Position numbers and translations under genes: made by a program
Part shown: one piece after another, positions 7,668-16,981 of the stretch
How positions within the stretch are numbered: position 1 is the stretch's first letter
How the letters are laid out: every line of letters starts with the position of its first letter
Notes under the pieces: model-generated
Databases searched by the model: none
The model's input: the letters and a program-made list of their open reading frames with translations, nothing else
Told to the model about the DNA's origin: nothing
NCBI GenBank assembly: GCA_900317915.1
Contig: ONIO01000001.1
Coordinates: 62,001 to 126,000, forward strand
Origin: an uncultured Lachnospiraceae bacterium
GTDB taxonomy: Bacteria; Bacillota; Clostridia; Lachnospirales; Lachnospiraceae
Reading direction: 5' to 3'
DNA length: 64,000 nucleotides

Positions 7668-8648
7668 ATGTCAGAAGTCCCAATTTATTTTTTCTCAGGA
7701 TTTATGGACAGTGGTAAAACCAGTCTTTTATCTGAGACATTGATTAATGATGGCTTTGGCGAGGATTTAGATTCTGGATTAATCATCTCCTGTGAGGATG
7801 GAGATGTAGAGTATGATGAGAAAAAGTTAGACCGTATTCATACTAAGGTGGTTTCTATCCAGAATCGTGAGGATTTCACGAAAGAGACCCTCCAGAAATT
7901 AGAGGATGCCTATAAGCCAGATGCTGTTTTTATTGAGTGGAATGGCACTTGGGAGACCGATGATCTCTATGACAATGGCCCAGATGGCTTCAAGTGGCCA
8001 AAGGGCTGGATGATCGTTCAGTCTCTAGCAACCGTCGATGCAAATACCTTTGAGATGTATCTCTTGAACATGCGTAAGATGATGCTTCAGCAGTTACAGC
8101 ACGCTGAGGTAATTATCTTCAACCGCTGTACCAAGGATACTAAGAAGACGAAGTTCCGTGGTGCTATTAAGGCATTCAATCGTCCTGCTCAGATTGTTTA
8201 TGAGTTAGAAAATGGTCAAATTGATGAATCCCCAGAGGAATTACCATTTGATCTAAGCCAGGATGAGATTGAGATCACTGATGCAGACTATGCACTCTGG
8301 TTCATGGATTGCATGGATCATCCAGAAAAGTACGACGGTAAGATCGTGAAGTTCAAGGCTTTGGTTTATAACCCTACCGATGGTAAGGGCAAGTTAAAGC
8401 CTGGAACAATGGTTCCTGGTCGTTTTGCAATGACATGCTGTGTAGAGGATATTCAGTTCCTTGGCATGAAGTGTAAATACAAGGATGCAGCTTCCATTGA
8501 GCATAAGAGCTGGATTAATCTCACCGCTCGCTTGAAGAATGAATTTGCTAAGGAGTATAAGGGCAAGGGACCTGTTCTCTATCCAATTGAAATAACTCCA
8601 GCAGAAAAGCCAAAGACTCAGGATGAGGAACTTGTCTACTTTAACTAA
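7668..8648 (+). CDS. Divergent COG0523-like GTPase fused to a TIGR03943/DUF1980-like C-terminal domain
   Basis: This 326-residue protein has a G3E GTPase front half with Walker A FSGFMDSGKTSL (9-20) and FIEWNG replacing the usual switch II 'vEpSG'. The GCxCC metal site of the family is absent. From about residue 205 the sequence changes to a small beta-rich module (ADYALWFMDCMDHPEKYDG, then GRFAMTCCVEDIQFLG) that resembles the C-terminal part of TIGR03943/DUF1980 membrane proteins (YcgQ type), which are themselves often linked to COG0523 GTPases. It starts 20 nt after the first GTPase with RBS AAGAAAGG, so the two are probably coexpressed and may act as a pair. The fusion assignment is my inference from pattern. 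Confidence 0.7.
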   Translation: MSEVPIYFFSGFMDSGKTSLLSETLINDGFGEDLDSGLIISCEDGDVEYDEKKLDRIHTKVVSIQNREDFTKETLQKLEDAYKPDAVFIEWNGTWETDDLYDNGPDGFKWPKGWMIVQSLATVDANTFEMYLLNMRKMMLQQLQHAEVIIFNRCTKDTKKTKFRGAIKAFNRPAQIVYELENGQIDESPEELPFDLSQDEIEITDADYALWFMDCMDHPEKYDGKIVKFKALVYNPTDGKGKLKPGTMVPGRFAMTCCVEDIQFLGMKCKYKDAASIEHKSWINLTARLKNEFAKEYKGKGPVLYPIEITPAEKPKTQDEELVYFN

Positions 8649-8715
8649 GAAGTTCTTGTGATAACCAGTTTCGATTGGCAGTAGTAATAAATAGGCTTGT
8701 AAACTGAATATATGG

Positions 8716-8744
8716 TTTACATTTTTCTTAAGAATCCATATACT
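8716..8744 (+). promoter_or_regulatory. Promoter for nfnAB
   Basis: TTTACA (8716-8721), a 17-nt spacer and TATACT (8739-8744) form a good sigma-A promoter about 85 nt before nfnA. The -35 lies inside a recurring intergenic motif, ATGGTTTACATTT (8712-8724). TATATGG (8709-8715) and CCATATA (8736-8742) form an inverted repeat that brackets the spacer and could be an operator. Confidence 0.65.
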
Positions 8745-8776
8745 TTAATAGAATAAAGCAAACACAGGGCTGTGGT

Positions 8777-8800
8777 GAGTAACCGCAGCCTTATGTGGAA
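8777..8800 (+). promoter_or_regulatory. Leader hairpin upstream of nfnA
   Basis: GGCTGTGG and CCGCAGCC form an 8-bp stem (one G-U pair) with a 7-nt loop in the predicted 5' UTR of nfnA. No U-tract follows, so it looks like a leader stabilising or regulatory hairpin and not a terminator. Ends are approximate within 2 nt. Confidence 0.45.
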
Positions 8801-8831
8801 TTAAAGGAAAACAGTGTAAAGGAGAAAAGAA

Positions 8832-9719
8832 ATGTATCCAATCTTGAAAAAGGAGATGCTTGCAGACCGAATCTTCCTGATGGAAGTTGAGGCACCGCTG
8901 GTTGCTGAATCCTGTCTTCCTGGTCAGTTCGTTATTGTACGTACAGACGAGGAGTCAGAGAGAATTCCGCTTACCATCTGTGATTATGATGCAAAAAAAG
9001 GAACAATAACTCTAGTTGTACAGATGATTGGTGCGTCTACCGAGAAGATGCAGCGCCTGAATGCAGGTGATGCTTTCCATGATTTCGTAGGCCCTCTTGG
9101 TAATCCATCTGATCTGTGTAAGGAAGAGAACCTTGAAGAAGTAAAAAAGAAGAAGATCGTCTTCGTTGCTGGTGGTCTTGGAACTGCACCTGTATATTGC
9201 CAGGTTAAGTGGTTACATGAGCATGGCGTAAAGGTTGACGTTATCATGGGTTCTAAGAATAAGAATCTGCTTTTCTTCGTTGATGAGATGAATGCAGTAT
9301 CTGAGAACCATGTATGTACAGATGATGGTTCCTTTGGTTTCCATGGAATGGGTACAGATTGTCTCCAGGATTTATATGATAAGGGCGCTACTTTTGATCA
9401 CTGTGTTGCAATCGGACCAATGATCATGATGAAGTTTGTCTGCAAACTGACACAGAAACTTGGCATCCATACCGTAGTTTCAATGAACCCGGTTATGGTT
9501 GATGGAACAGGTATGTGCGGTGCTTGCCGTCTCATCGTTGATCATCAGGTGAAGTTCGCATGCGTTGATGGTCCTGAGTTCGATGGACATAAGGTAGACT
9601 TTGATCTGGCTATGAAGCGTATGGCACAGTATAAGTCTGAAGAGGGACGTAAGAAGCTTGAACTTGAAGAAGGCGACACTCATCATGGTGGATGTGGAAA
9701 TTGCGGAGGTGACAAGTAA
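8832..9719 (+). CDS. nfnA: NfnA: FAD/[2Fe-2S] subunit of NADH-dependent reduced ferredoxin:NADP+ oxidoreductase
   Basis: The 295-residue small subunit of the electron-bifurcating transhydrogenase NfnAB handles NADH and the FAD/[2Fe-2S] branch. An FAD-binding barrel (about 1-95, with RIPLTICDYD) is followed by the NAD-binding part (GGLGTAP, 114-120), then VDGTGMCGACR with Cys229, Cys232 and Cys244 as [2Fe-2S] ligands. The last residues are Cys/Gly-rich (GGCGNCGG). Members are often annotated as sulfide dehydrogenase subunit or PyrK-like protein, but the downstream partner favours Nfn. RBS AGGAGAAA precedes the ATG. The stop overlaps the nfnB start by one base (TAATG), so translation is coupled. 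Confidence 0.9.
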   Translation: MYPILKKEMLADRIFLMEVEAPLVAESCLPGQFVIVRTDEESERIPLTICDYDAKKGTITLVVQMIGASTEKMQRLNAGDAFHDFVGPLGNPSDLCKEENLEEVKKKKIVFVAGGLGTAPVYCQVKWLHEHGVKVDVIMGSKNKNLLFFVDEMNAVSENHVCTDDGSFGFHGMGTDCLQDLYDKGATFDHCVAIGPMIMMKFVCKLTQKLGIHTVVSMNPVMVDGTGMCGACRLIVDHQVKFACVDGPEFDGHKVDFDLAMKRMAQYKSEEGRKKLELEEGDTHHGGCGNCGGDK

Positions 9720-11116
9720 TGGCAATCGAAGTAGATGTTATGAAGCGCGTACCTGTTGCTGAGCAGGATCCAAAAGTTCGTGCAAAGAATTTTGAAGAAG
9801 TATGTCTGGGTTATACAGAAGAGGAAGCAGTAGCTGAGGCTTCTCGTTGCCTGAACTGCAAGAATCCTCGTTGTGTTGGTGGATGCCCTGTATCCATCAA
9901 TATCCCAGCTTTCATCGAAGAAGTAAAGCATGGTGAATTTGAGAAGGCTTACGAGATTATCTCTCAGTCCTCTGCATTACCAGCTGTTTGCGGACGTGTA
10001 TGTCCACAGGAGACCCAGTGTGAGGGCGTCTGTGTACGTGGTATCAAGGGTGAGGCTGTTGCTATCGGTAAGTTAGAGCGTTTTGTTGCTGACTGGGCAA
10101 GAGAGAATGGCATTGCACCAAAGTCTGATACACCTAAGAATGGCCATAAGGTTGCTGTTATCGGTGCTGGTCCTGCTGGACTTACTTGCGCTGGAGATCT
10201 GGCAAAGGATGGCTATGATGTAACTATTTTCGAAGCACTCCATGAGGCAGGCGGCGTTTTGGTATATGGAATTCCTGAATTCCGTCTTCCTAAGACAAAG
10301 GTTGTTGCAGCTGAAGTAGAGAATGTTAAGAAGTTAGGCGTTACCATCGATACCAATGTTATCATTGGTAAGACACTTACCATTGATCAGTTATTCGATA
10401 AGGGATTTGAGGCTGTATTTATCGGATCTGGAGCAGGTCTTCCTCGCTTCATGAATATCCCTGGTGAGCAGGCAAACGGTGTGTTCTCTGCCAATGAGTT
10501 CCTGACACGTAATAATCTGATGAAGGCTTATCTGGATCAGGATACTCCAATCCAGCGTGGTAAGAAGGTTATTGTCGTTGGTGGTGGTAATGTAGCTATG
10601 GATGCTGCACGTACTGCACTTCGTCTTGGAGCAGAGACACATATTGTCTACCGTCGTTCTGAGGCTGAACTTCCTGCAAGAAAAGAAGAAGTACATCATG
10701 CTAAGGAAGAGGGAGTTATCTTTGATCTCCTTCAGAATCCAGTTGAGATTCTCACCGATGAGAATGACTGGGTAACTGGCGTGAAGTTAATTAAGATGAA
10801 ACTGGGTGAGCCAGATGAGTCTGGTCGTCGTCGTCCTGTTGAGATCCCAGGATCTGAGTATGTGGTAGACTGTGATACCGTCATCATGTCTCTAGGAACA
10901 TCTCCAAATCCTCTGATTTCTTCTACTACAAAGGGATTAGAAGTAAATCGCCGTGGATGTATCGTTACTGAGGAAGAGACTGGCGCTACAAGCAGAGAGG
11001 GTGTCTACGCTGGTGGTGATGCAGTTACAGGTGCTGCTACAGTTATCCTTGCAATGGGTGCTGGTAAGGAAGCAGCAAAGGGAATTGAAGAGTACTTCGC
11101 TAAGAAGAACGCATAA
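9719..11116 (+). CDS. nfnB: NfnB: NADPH/bifurcating-FAD subunit of NfnAB (GltA-like)
   Basis: The 465-residue large subunit carries two [4Fe-4S] clusters, the bifurcating FAD and the NADP(H) site. The N-terminal cysteine sets are C44LNC47, C52 and C56, then C91, C95, C101 and C105, as in GltD-type ferredoxin domains. The FAD dinucleotide fold is AVIGAGPAGLTCA (146-158) and the NADP fold is VIVVGGGNVAMDA. The C-terminal GGDAVTGAATVI loop closes the FAD site. NfnAB couples reduced ferredoxin and NADH to form NADPH in anaerobes. A stand-alone NADPH glutamate synthase small chain is the alternative, but the fused-operon NfnA partner argues against it. Confidence 0.9.
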   Translation: MAIEVDVMKRVPVAEQDPKVRAKNFEEVCLGYTEEEAVAEASRCLNCKNPRCVGGCPVSINIPAFIEEVKHGEFEKAYEIISQSSALPAVCGRVCPQETQCEGVCVRGIKGEAVAIGKLERFVADWARENGIAPKSDTPKNGHKVAVIGAGPAGLTCAGDLAKDGYDVTIFEALHEAGGVLVYGIPEFRLPKTKVVAAEVENVKKLGVTIDTNVIIGKTLTIDQLFDKGFEAVFIGSGAGLPRFMNIPGEQANGVFSANEFLTRNNLMKAYLDQDTPIQRGKKVIVVGGGNVAMDAARTALRLGAETHIVYRRSEAELPARKEEVHHAKEEGVIFDLLQNPVEILTDENDWVTGVKLIKMKLGEPDESGRRRPVEIPGSEYVVDCDTVIMSLGTSPNPLISSTTKGLEVNRRGCIVTEEETGATSREGVYAGGDAVTGAATVILAMGAGKEAAKGIEEYFAKKNA

Positions 11117-11146
11117 ATTCCTTTGGTTAAGGAAATAGAGTTATTG

Positions 11147-11197
11147 AGACTCCTTTTGTTAGAAAGTTATCTTTCTAATAAAAGGAGTCTTTTGTTT
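11147..11197 (+). terminator. Strong intrinsic terminator after nfnAB
   Basis: A ~20-bp stem runs from AGACTCCTTTTGTTAGAAAG (11147-11166) to its near-perfect complement (11171-11190) around a TTAT loop, followed by TTTTGTTTT. This ends the nfnAB transcript. Confidence 0.9.
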
Positions 11198-11211
11198 TAT
11201 CGACACTAATT

Positions 11212-11240
11212 CTCACATGTGATAAAATACCAGATATAGT
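11212..11240 (+). promoter_or_regulatory. Promoter for the DUF5717 cassette and gltX
   Basis: CTCACA (11212-11217), a 17-nt spacer and TATAGT (11235-11240) fit a sigma-A promoter with a weak -35. The -35 region TTCTCACAT is repeated exactly in the promoter at 22080-22110 with the same spacing. A perfect palindrome TCACATGTGA (11213-11222) overlaps the -35 and could bind a regulator. Confidence 0.55.
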
Positions 11241-11286
11241 GCCTGACTAGGCGTAAATTCCTTTTTGTGGTATGGAGGACAGAACT

Positions 11287-14200
11287 TTGCGTAGAAGAAT
11301 CTGGAGGATTTCTGAGGATCGTTTTGATGACGAAAAACCTATTCTCACATCAACTCCTGAATCTATTTCAACAAAATTTTATTTAGAGAAGGCCTATCAG
11401 GGCGAGTTTACACTGATATCCAATAATGAAGTAAATGCTAGGGGAATCATCTATTCATCCAACCCATATGTCCGTTGTTTGGATCCTCAATTTGATGGTG
11501 TGACGAAAACCATTCGCTATGAATTGGCCAAGGCAACCTTCTCCACCCAGGACGTAGTAGAGGGCTACTTCGCTGTGATCTACAATATGGGTGAGCTGAA
11601 GATTCCATATCGGTTTACATTTACCAGAGAGAAATTCATTACCGATCTAGGGGAGATCCATAAGCTAGAGGACCTGGCAAGGATTGCAGAAAAAGACATG
11701 GATTGTGCCCATAAACTCTTCTTATCCAATGAATTCCAGGAATTTATGCAGACAGAGTCCATTGAACAGCGCCTGCTCTATAGGGGATTCTTAGCTGCCA
11801 TTCCATCGAAGCAGAACTTCGAAAATTATCTGTCTGCCTCTGGACTGAAGGAGACAGTGGTTTTTGATGCAGTAAAGGATAAGCAGTTTTTCTATGGAAT
11901 CCACCAGGATGAGCAGGGAACCATTGAGTTAAGCCGTAATACCTGGGGCTACCTCCGCATTCAGGTGGAGTGTGATGCACCATTTATAGAGCTACAGGCT
12001 TCACAGATTACAGACAGTGACTTCCTAGGACGCGGCTTGAATTATCACTACTTTATTAAGAGAAATCGTTTACACGATGGTAGAAATGTAGGGCATATCA
12101 CTTTTTTGGATGGTAGAACCTCTATTACCATTGAAATCGAGGCCAATATCCATGAGAAGGACGCATGGAATTACTATAGCTATAACCTGAAAAAGCAAAA
12201 GGAAATCCTAACTGCATCTCAAGATTATTTCAAATATCGTTTCGGACAGATCTCAGAGAAGACTTGGATCCACCAGATTCTATCCTCTGCGGATCGAATC
12301 CAGGCCATTTTAAAGGATCGGGCAGAGGAAGCCAATGGATTCCTGCAGTACCAGGAGAATCCTTGGATTAATCTGATTCGCTGTTATGCCCATATTTTAA
12401 ATAATGATCGCCAGGAAGCCCTCTATATGATTCGAGAGCTTCGCATGGATATCGAGGATCATGCTAGTCCAGAATGGGCTGCATTACTCTATTTATGTAC
12501 CCTGATTGAGCCAGAAGAGGACTATAAGATTCGATTGACCATTGAAATCGAGAGAATCTTCCGCAGTCATCCAGAGGATGTAAGGATCTTTTTGTTACTA
12601 CTTCATTTACGGACAGAGTATGCTGAGGATCCGGCTTTGAAGCTAAAAGCCATCCGCCAGTGGGTCTTGAATGGATATTATACGCCATTCTTATATATTG
12701 AGGCTTTTGACTTGTATCAGGCTCACCCATTCCTCTTAAATGATATGAATGAGTTCTCCTTTGCAGTGCTGTCTTTTGTTCGACGTTATCATGGATTTAC
12801 AGACATCATTGCTATGCAGTTGGTTGAGATCATGACCTACTACACGGAGTTTGATAATCGTGTCTTAAGGCTTCTGATCTCTTGCTATGAGGATTGCTAT
12901 CAGAGAGATGATTTATTAAAGCAGATTCTTCTCTATCTCCTTTTAGGCCAGAAATTCGATAAGAAGTATCTGTCCTGGTACCTTCTTGGTATCCAAAGGG
13001 AGATGAATATCACAGGTATCTATGAAGCGTATGTATACTCTCTGCCAGAGGAGAGCATCGATCCATTGCCTGAGAATGTGAAGATCTATTTTCGCTATCC
13101 AAGTCAGCTCCCTTATGATCGTAAGGCCTTACTCTATGCCAATTGTATTGGTAGAAAGGCTGAGGATCCGGTGACCTATCGGGAATACTTCCCTGAGATG
13201 GAGCGATTCGCTGAGGAGCAGATGAAGCTGGGACGGATTAGCGATAATCTGACAGTGATCTATCAGGATGTGTTAGAGCGTGGTCTGATGACCCCTGATG
13301 GCTATCAGGCGCTTTCGCGATTGTATTACATGAGAAAGGCCGTATCACTTCGTGAAAGTGCTGTAAAACTGGTTCTCTATGAGGATTCCATGAAGGATCC
13401 ACGTGTGGTTCCGATTCAGAATCATATAGCCTATGTGCCTATCATCGACAAGAATTATCGTATTTTCTTAGAAGATATAGATGGTACCAGATATGCAGAT
13501 ACTGGAATCTGCTTCGTGGAGGACTTTTTGAATGAAAACTATGAGGGCCGCTTAGAGAGAAGAGCAGAGGATCCACTTCCCTTTATGCTGTCTCGTTTCA
13601 CACATCGAAGCGAGCCAATCTTCTCTGGTGATGATCTGCAGTTGATCCAACGCTTGCTTTTCATGCCTGAGATTAGACAGGAGTATTTAGAGTCCCTATT
13701 TCGCCCAATGATGGATTATTTGAAGGAAAAGGGTAGGGAAGAAGTGCTATCCTCTTACTTATGGGAGCATCGTGAGAATCCTGTCAGCGATGTGGCACTT
13801 CGTAATGAGATGCTGATCTACGGTATTGCAAATGATCATGAATTGGATGTCTACCAGATCATGAAGACTCAGTATGCTCTTGGTGTGCGCCAGGAACAGT
13901 TGCTTCGTGTCCTGAATGCAGTGATTGAAGAGACTATAGATCAGTCGGATGACTTCTTGATCTCTCTATCTGCCTGGTTATTTGAGAGAGATTGTTGCTC
14001 TGAAGAGACAATCGCTTATCTGAATCGCTACTATACAGGCACTGTAGATCTCATGGATAAGCTTTTCCGTCACACGGAGCAGGATCGTATGGAGAATACG
14101 GAGCTTGCCCAGAGGACACTGACCCAGATGCTCTATACGGATCGACATGATAAGTATCCAGAGAAACTGTATCTGGCATTCCTACGCCGTCATCCAAATA

Positions 14201-14862
14201 AGATGGTGGCAGAGGCCTTCTTGACCTATTGGTCTAGACAGTATCTCCTTGGAAATGTAGAGCCTGGCTTTTCATGCTTCGAAAATCTGATGCGTATTCA
14301 GAGAGTTGAAGAGAATCCAAATGATAGTTGCCGAATTGCACTTTTAAAATATCTCTGTGAAAAAAAGGAACTAAGTGAGGAGGAGTTTCGAGTCTTAGAT
14401 GATTTGTTACGATTCTATATTACTCGTAATATCTACTTTGGATTCTATAAGAAGGCGGATTACCGTCTGATGATTCGTTATCATCTCTATGACAAGGTTT
14501 TCGTGGAATATCATGGAGACCCTGGCATCAGTGTTCAGCTGACTTATCAGAAAAACAATGGGGAAGATGTAGTCACAAAAATGGATGAGATGTATGACGG
14601 CATCTATGTAAAGCAGTTTGTCTTATTCTTTGGAGATACTGTAAAGTATCAGATTTATATTAATGATGAATCCAATCTCCCAGTAGTTAGTGATAGGGTG
14701 GTGGGTCAGGAATTGGTAAAGGAAAAGGGTGATAGCCGCTTTAATTCCTTGAACCGTATCCAGAGTGCTCTCATTTATGATGAGCCAGACAAGTTAAAAG
14801 AAGAATTGAAACAGTACCAGAAAAAAGATTATATGACGAAAAAACTGTTTCATTGGATTTAA
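11287..14862 (+). CDS. DUF5717-like giant cytosolic solenoid protein
   Basis: This 1191-residue protein has no signal peptide or membrane segment. Residues 1-110 look like a beta-sandwich domain (GEFTLISNNEV and GIIYSSNP, then a GYFAVIYNMGE strand). A long helical-repeat solenoid fills about 115-1095. A short beta-rich end follows (VFVEYHGDPGISVQLTY). I recall this as DUF5717, a family largely confined to Lachnospiraceae with no known function. I chose TTG at 11287: GGAGG lies 8 nt upstream and the product begins with RRRI as in homologues I remember. The ATG at 11272 has no RBS and would include that SD inside the gene. It is the first gene of a four-gene cassette. Confidence 0.75.
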   Translation: MRRRIWRISEDRFDDEKPILTSTPESISTKFYLEKAYQGEFTLISNNEVNARGIIYSSNPYVRCLDPQFDGVTKTIRYELAKATFSTQDVVEGYFAVIYNMGELKIPYRFTFTREKFITDLGEIHKLEDLARIAEKDMDCAHKLFLSNEFQEFMQTESIEQRLLYRGFLAAIPSKQNFENYLSASGLKETVVFDAVKDKQFFYGIHQDEQGTIELSRNTWGYLRIQVECDAPFIELQASQITDSDFLGRGLNYHYFIKRNRLHDGRNVGHITFLDGRTSITIEIEANIHEKDAWNYYSYNLKKQKEILTASQDYFKYRFGQISEKTWIHQILSSADRIQAILKDRAEEANGFLQYQENPWINLIRCYAHILNNDRQEALYMIRELRMDIEDHASPEWAALLYLCTLIEPEEDYKIRLTIEIERIFRSHPEDVRIFLLLLHLRTEYAEDPALKLKAIRQWVLNGYYTPFLYIEAFDLYQAHPFLLNDMNEFSFAVLSFVRRYHGFTDIIAMQLVEIMTYYTEFDNRVLRLLISCYEDCYQRDDLLKQILLYLLLGQKFDKKYLSWYLLGIQREMNITGIYEAYVYSLPEESIDPLPENVKIYFRYPSQLPYDRKALLYANCIGRKAEDPVTYREYFPEMERFAEEQMKLGRISDNLTVIYQDVLERGLMTPDGYQALSRLYYMRKAVSLRESAVKLVLYEDSMKDPRVVPIQNHIAYVPIIDKNYRIFLEDIDGTRYADTGICFVEDFLNENYEGRLERRAEDPLPFMLSRFTHRSEPIFSGDDLQLIQRLLFMPEIRQEYLESLFRPMMDYLKEKGREEVLSSYLWEHRENPVSDVALRNEMLIYGIANDHELDVYQIMKTQYALGVRQEQLLRVLNAVIEETIDQSDDFLISLSAWLFERDCCSEETIAYLNRYYTGTVDLMDKLFRHTEQDRMENTELAQRTLTQMLYTDRHDKYPEKLYLAFLRRHPNKMVAEAFLTYWSRQYLLGNVEPGFSCFENLMRIQRVEENPNDSCRIALLKYLCEKKELSEEEFRVLDDLLRFYITRNIYFGFYKKADYRLMIRYHLYDKVFVEYHGDPGISVQLTYQKNNGEDVVTKMDEMYDGIYVKQFVLFFGDTVKYQIYINDESNLPVVSDRVVGQELVKEKGDSRFNSLNRIQSALIYDEPDKLKEELKQYQKKDYMTKKLFHWI

Positions 14863-14895
14863 GATATTTGTAATCATCTGCTAGAAAGGAGCGGA

Positions 14896-16137
14896 ATGGA
14901 AGGCTTATATTATGGAATTGACATCAATAGCCGAACAACCATCGTGAGCTATTATCAGCCTGCAATGGCTGATCCCAATACCATCAGTATGGTTATGGGT
15001 AGCGATGAATATCAGATTCCAACTGCTCTGGCTAAGAAGAATGGAATGGCACAGTGGTACTATGGCAGAGATGCAAAAATGCAGGCTGCAGCGGGCTGCG
15101 CGACAGAGGTTCCTTTTCTCTTAGAGAATGCCCTTCAGAATAAGATCGTAACCCTAGAGGGCCGTCTCTATTCTGCCAGAGACCTGTTAAGTGTCTATCT
15201 AAAGCATCTCTTAGAATTAACAGGAATTCCATTTAAGAGACAGACCGTTAAGAAATTAGTGGTGACCTCAGAGCATCTTTCCATGGAAATGGTTGAGATG
15301 ATGTCTATTGTGGCTGGAAAACTTGGTATTTCCAATGATCAGTTACTTCTCATTGATCATAGAGAGTCATTTTATTACTATGCACTTAATCAGAAGAATG
15401 AACTATTTCTCCATGATGTCATGCTATTTGAAGCAACCGGAGACAAGATTCTTTCCTGCCGATTACAAAGAGATGACTCCACTAGACCTCAGACCATTCA
15501 CTTCCTAGAGCATATTTATGAGATGCATATGGAGAGCAGGGATCAGGAATTTACCACTGTATGTAAGGATCTCATAGAAGAGGATGTGGTCTCTTGTGTC
15601 TACCTGGTTGGAGATGGATTTGATGGGAACTGGATGAAGGAGTCTCTGGCTTATTTGGTTAAGGGACGACACGTCTTCATTGGCAAGAATCTCTATTCTA
15701 AGGGAGCATGCTTTTCTGGATTAATCCGAAATAAGGAAAAGGAATGGCCATTTGTTTACATTGGTGACAATGAGATGAAGTTTAATCTGTCCCTGAAGGT
15801 AAATGATCGAAACGAAGTGAAGTTTATCACTCTAATCACTGCCGGCGAAAGCTGGTTTAATACGAAGGGTGAATGTGAGGTCATCTTAGATGGTAGTCCA
15901 GAAGTAGAATTGTGGATTCAGAAGCCTGAGAGTAGACGAGCCAAGGTGGATCTACTTCAATTAACGGATCTACCAGAGAGAGAAAATCGTACCACTAGAC
16001 TACGGATCTCGGCTGTACCAGTTTCTGATCAGGAGATCCGTGTAACCATTCGGGATATGGGATTTGGTGAGATTGAGGCTAGCTCAGGAAAGAGTTGGAC
16101 TCACACAGTAAGTGCGGAGGATGGAATCGATGGGTGA
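14896..16137 (+). CDS. Hsp70/actin-fold protein (DUF5716-like)
   Basis: This 413-residue protein looks like a shortened Hsp70. The phosphate-1 loop is YGIDINSRTT (6-15), a degenerate phosphate-2 loop is LFEATGDK (177-184), and an adenosine-like loop is VYLVGDGFDGNWM (235-247), followed by KGACFSG (269-275). From about 295 a beta-rich region similar to a substrate-binding beta domain continues to the end (TTRLRISAVPV, then EIRVTIRDMGFGEI). The helical lid is missing. ATP binding is plausible; hydrolysis is doubtful because key Gly/Asp residues of the loops differ. The gene follows the DUF5717-like gene by 33 nt with RBS AAAGGAG. I believe this is DUF5716. Its function is unknown; a chaperone or scaffold role is an inference. 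Confidence 0.7.
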   Translation: MEGLYYGIDINSRTTIVSYYQPAMADPNTISMVMGSDEYQIPTALAKKNGMAQWYYGRDAKMQAAAGCATEVPFLLENALQNKIVTLEGRLYSARDLLSVYLKHLLELTGIPFKRQTVKKLVVTSEHLSMEMVEMMSIVAGKLGISNDQLLLIDHRESFYYYALNQKNELFLHDVMLFEATGDKILSCRLQRDDSTRPQTIHFLEHIYEMHMESRDQEFTTVCKDLIEEDVVSCVYLVGDGFDGNWMKESLAYLVKGRHVFIGKNLYSKGACFSGLIRNKEKEWPFVYIGDNEMKFNLSLKVNDRNEVKFITLITAGESWFNTKGECEVILDGSPEVELWIQKPESRRAKVDLLQLTDLPERENRTTRLRISAVPVSDQEIRVTIRDMGFGEIEASSGKSWTHTVSAEDGIDG

Positions 16138-16969
16138 ATTAATACTGTGTAGAGGCCCGATTACAGCAACGCCCTACTATATCGAAGAGAAGGCATTGAA
16201 TGTCTATTCTCTCGAGGAATTATCCTATTATATTTACAATAATCTCTATCTAATCAATCCAGGATTCATGAATAATGATTTGATTCATTGGATTGGCAAT
16301 GAATTGGGAGAGAAAAAGCTGGCAACGGAACTTATGGAGTTACTAGCAGAGAATGTACCGGTTCACATTTTTATCGGTCATATCCTAGACTCCTGCGGTT
16401 ATCTAACCGGTCCGGAAATAAAGACCGTGATGAAGGAAGCCCAGACTCTGCAGAACAAAACCGAAGCAGAATGTAGAAAGATTCGCGGCGATCATCTCTT
16501 GATGAATGACCGAATTACAGATGCGCTCTATGAGTATGACAGCATCCTAAGGGATAAAGAAGTCCTGCATCTTCCCATTGGTTTGGAAGGGGATATTTAT
16601 CATAATCTGGCTACTTGCTATATGCGGTTATTCTTTTTCAATGAAGCAATTACATCCTATCGGAGTGCTTATGAGAGAAATCATAGAAAGGCCACCTTAC
16701 GAGCCCTTCTCGAAGCCTATTTAATCGCAGATGATCAGGAGGGCTTTCAGACCACCTGTCAGCATTACCTGGTTTCTGCCGAGGATGTAGATGAAGTATT
16801 GAAGGCTGTGTCTTTTGAAGCAAATAGTGATGCAATAAAAGAATTCAGTGAAAGCATTGACAGTTACTTTACAACGGATGTAACATCAGAAAGTCGGACT
16901 TCTGTAGAGAAGGTCAATGAACTGGTGGAGCAGTGGAAGACAGACTATATCAGGCAGTGCAGGATATAA
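16130..16969 (+). CDS. TPR-like helical protein of the DUF5717 cassette
   Basis: This 279-residue protein is predicted cytosolic. The N-terminal third has a characteristic segment (YYIEEKALNVYSLEELSYYI, then LYLINPGFMN). The rest is helical with at least two TPR-like helix pairs around residues 120-200 (ALYEYDSILRD; YHNLATCYMRLFFFNEAITS). A family of this kind occurs with DUF5717 and DUF5716 genes in Lachnospiraceae, as far as I recall. The ATG at 16130 was chosen because GGAGG lies 9 nt upstream; a GTG at 16112 has no RBS. It overlaps the Hsp70-like gene by 8 nt (ATGGGTGA), so the two are translationally coupled and probably made in fixed ratio. Confidence 0.65.
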   Translation: MGELILCRGPITATPYYIEEKALNVYSLEELSYYIYNNLYLINPGFMNNDLIHWIGNELGEKKLATELMELLAENVPVHIFIGHILDSCGYLTGPEIKTVMKEAQTLQNKTEAECRKIRGDHLLMNDRITDALYEYDSILRDKEVLHLPIGLEGDIYHNLATCYMRLFFFNEAITSYRSAYERNHRKATLRALLEAYLIADDQEGFQTTCQHYLVSAEDVDEVLKAVSFEANSDAIKEFSESIDSYFTTDVTSESRTSVEKVNELVEQWKTDYIRQCRI

Positions 16970-16981
16970 GGAGTAAATACA

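Noticed and set aside
8649..8831. Possible riboswitch in the nfnA leader
   Set aside because: The gap holds a promoter and one 8-bp hairpin only; no known aptamer core or terminator/antiterminator pair is apparent.
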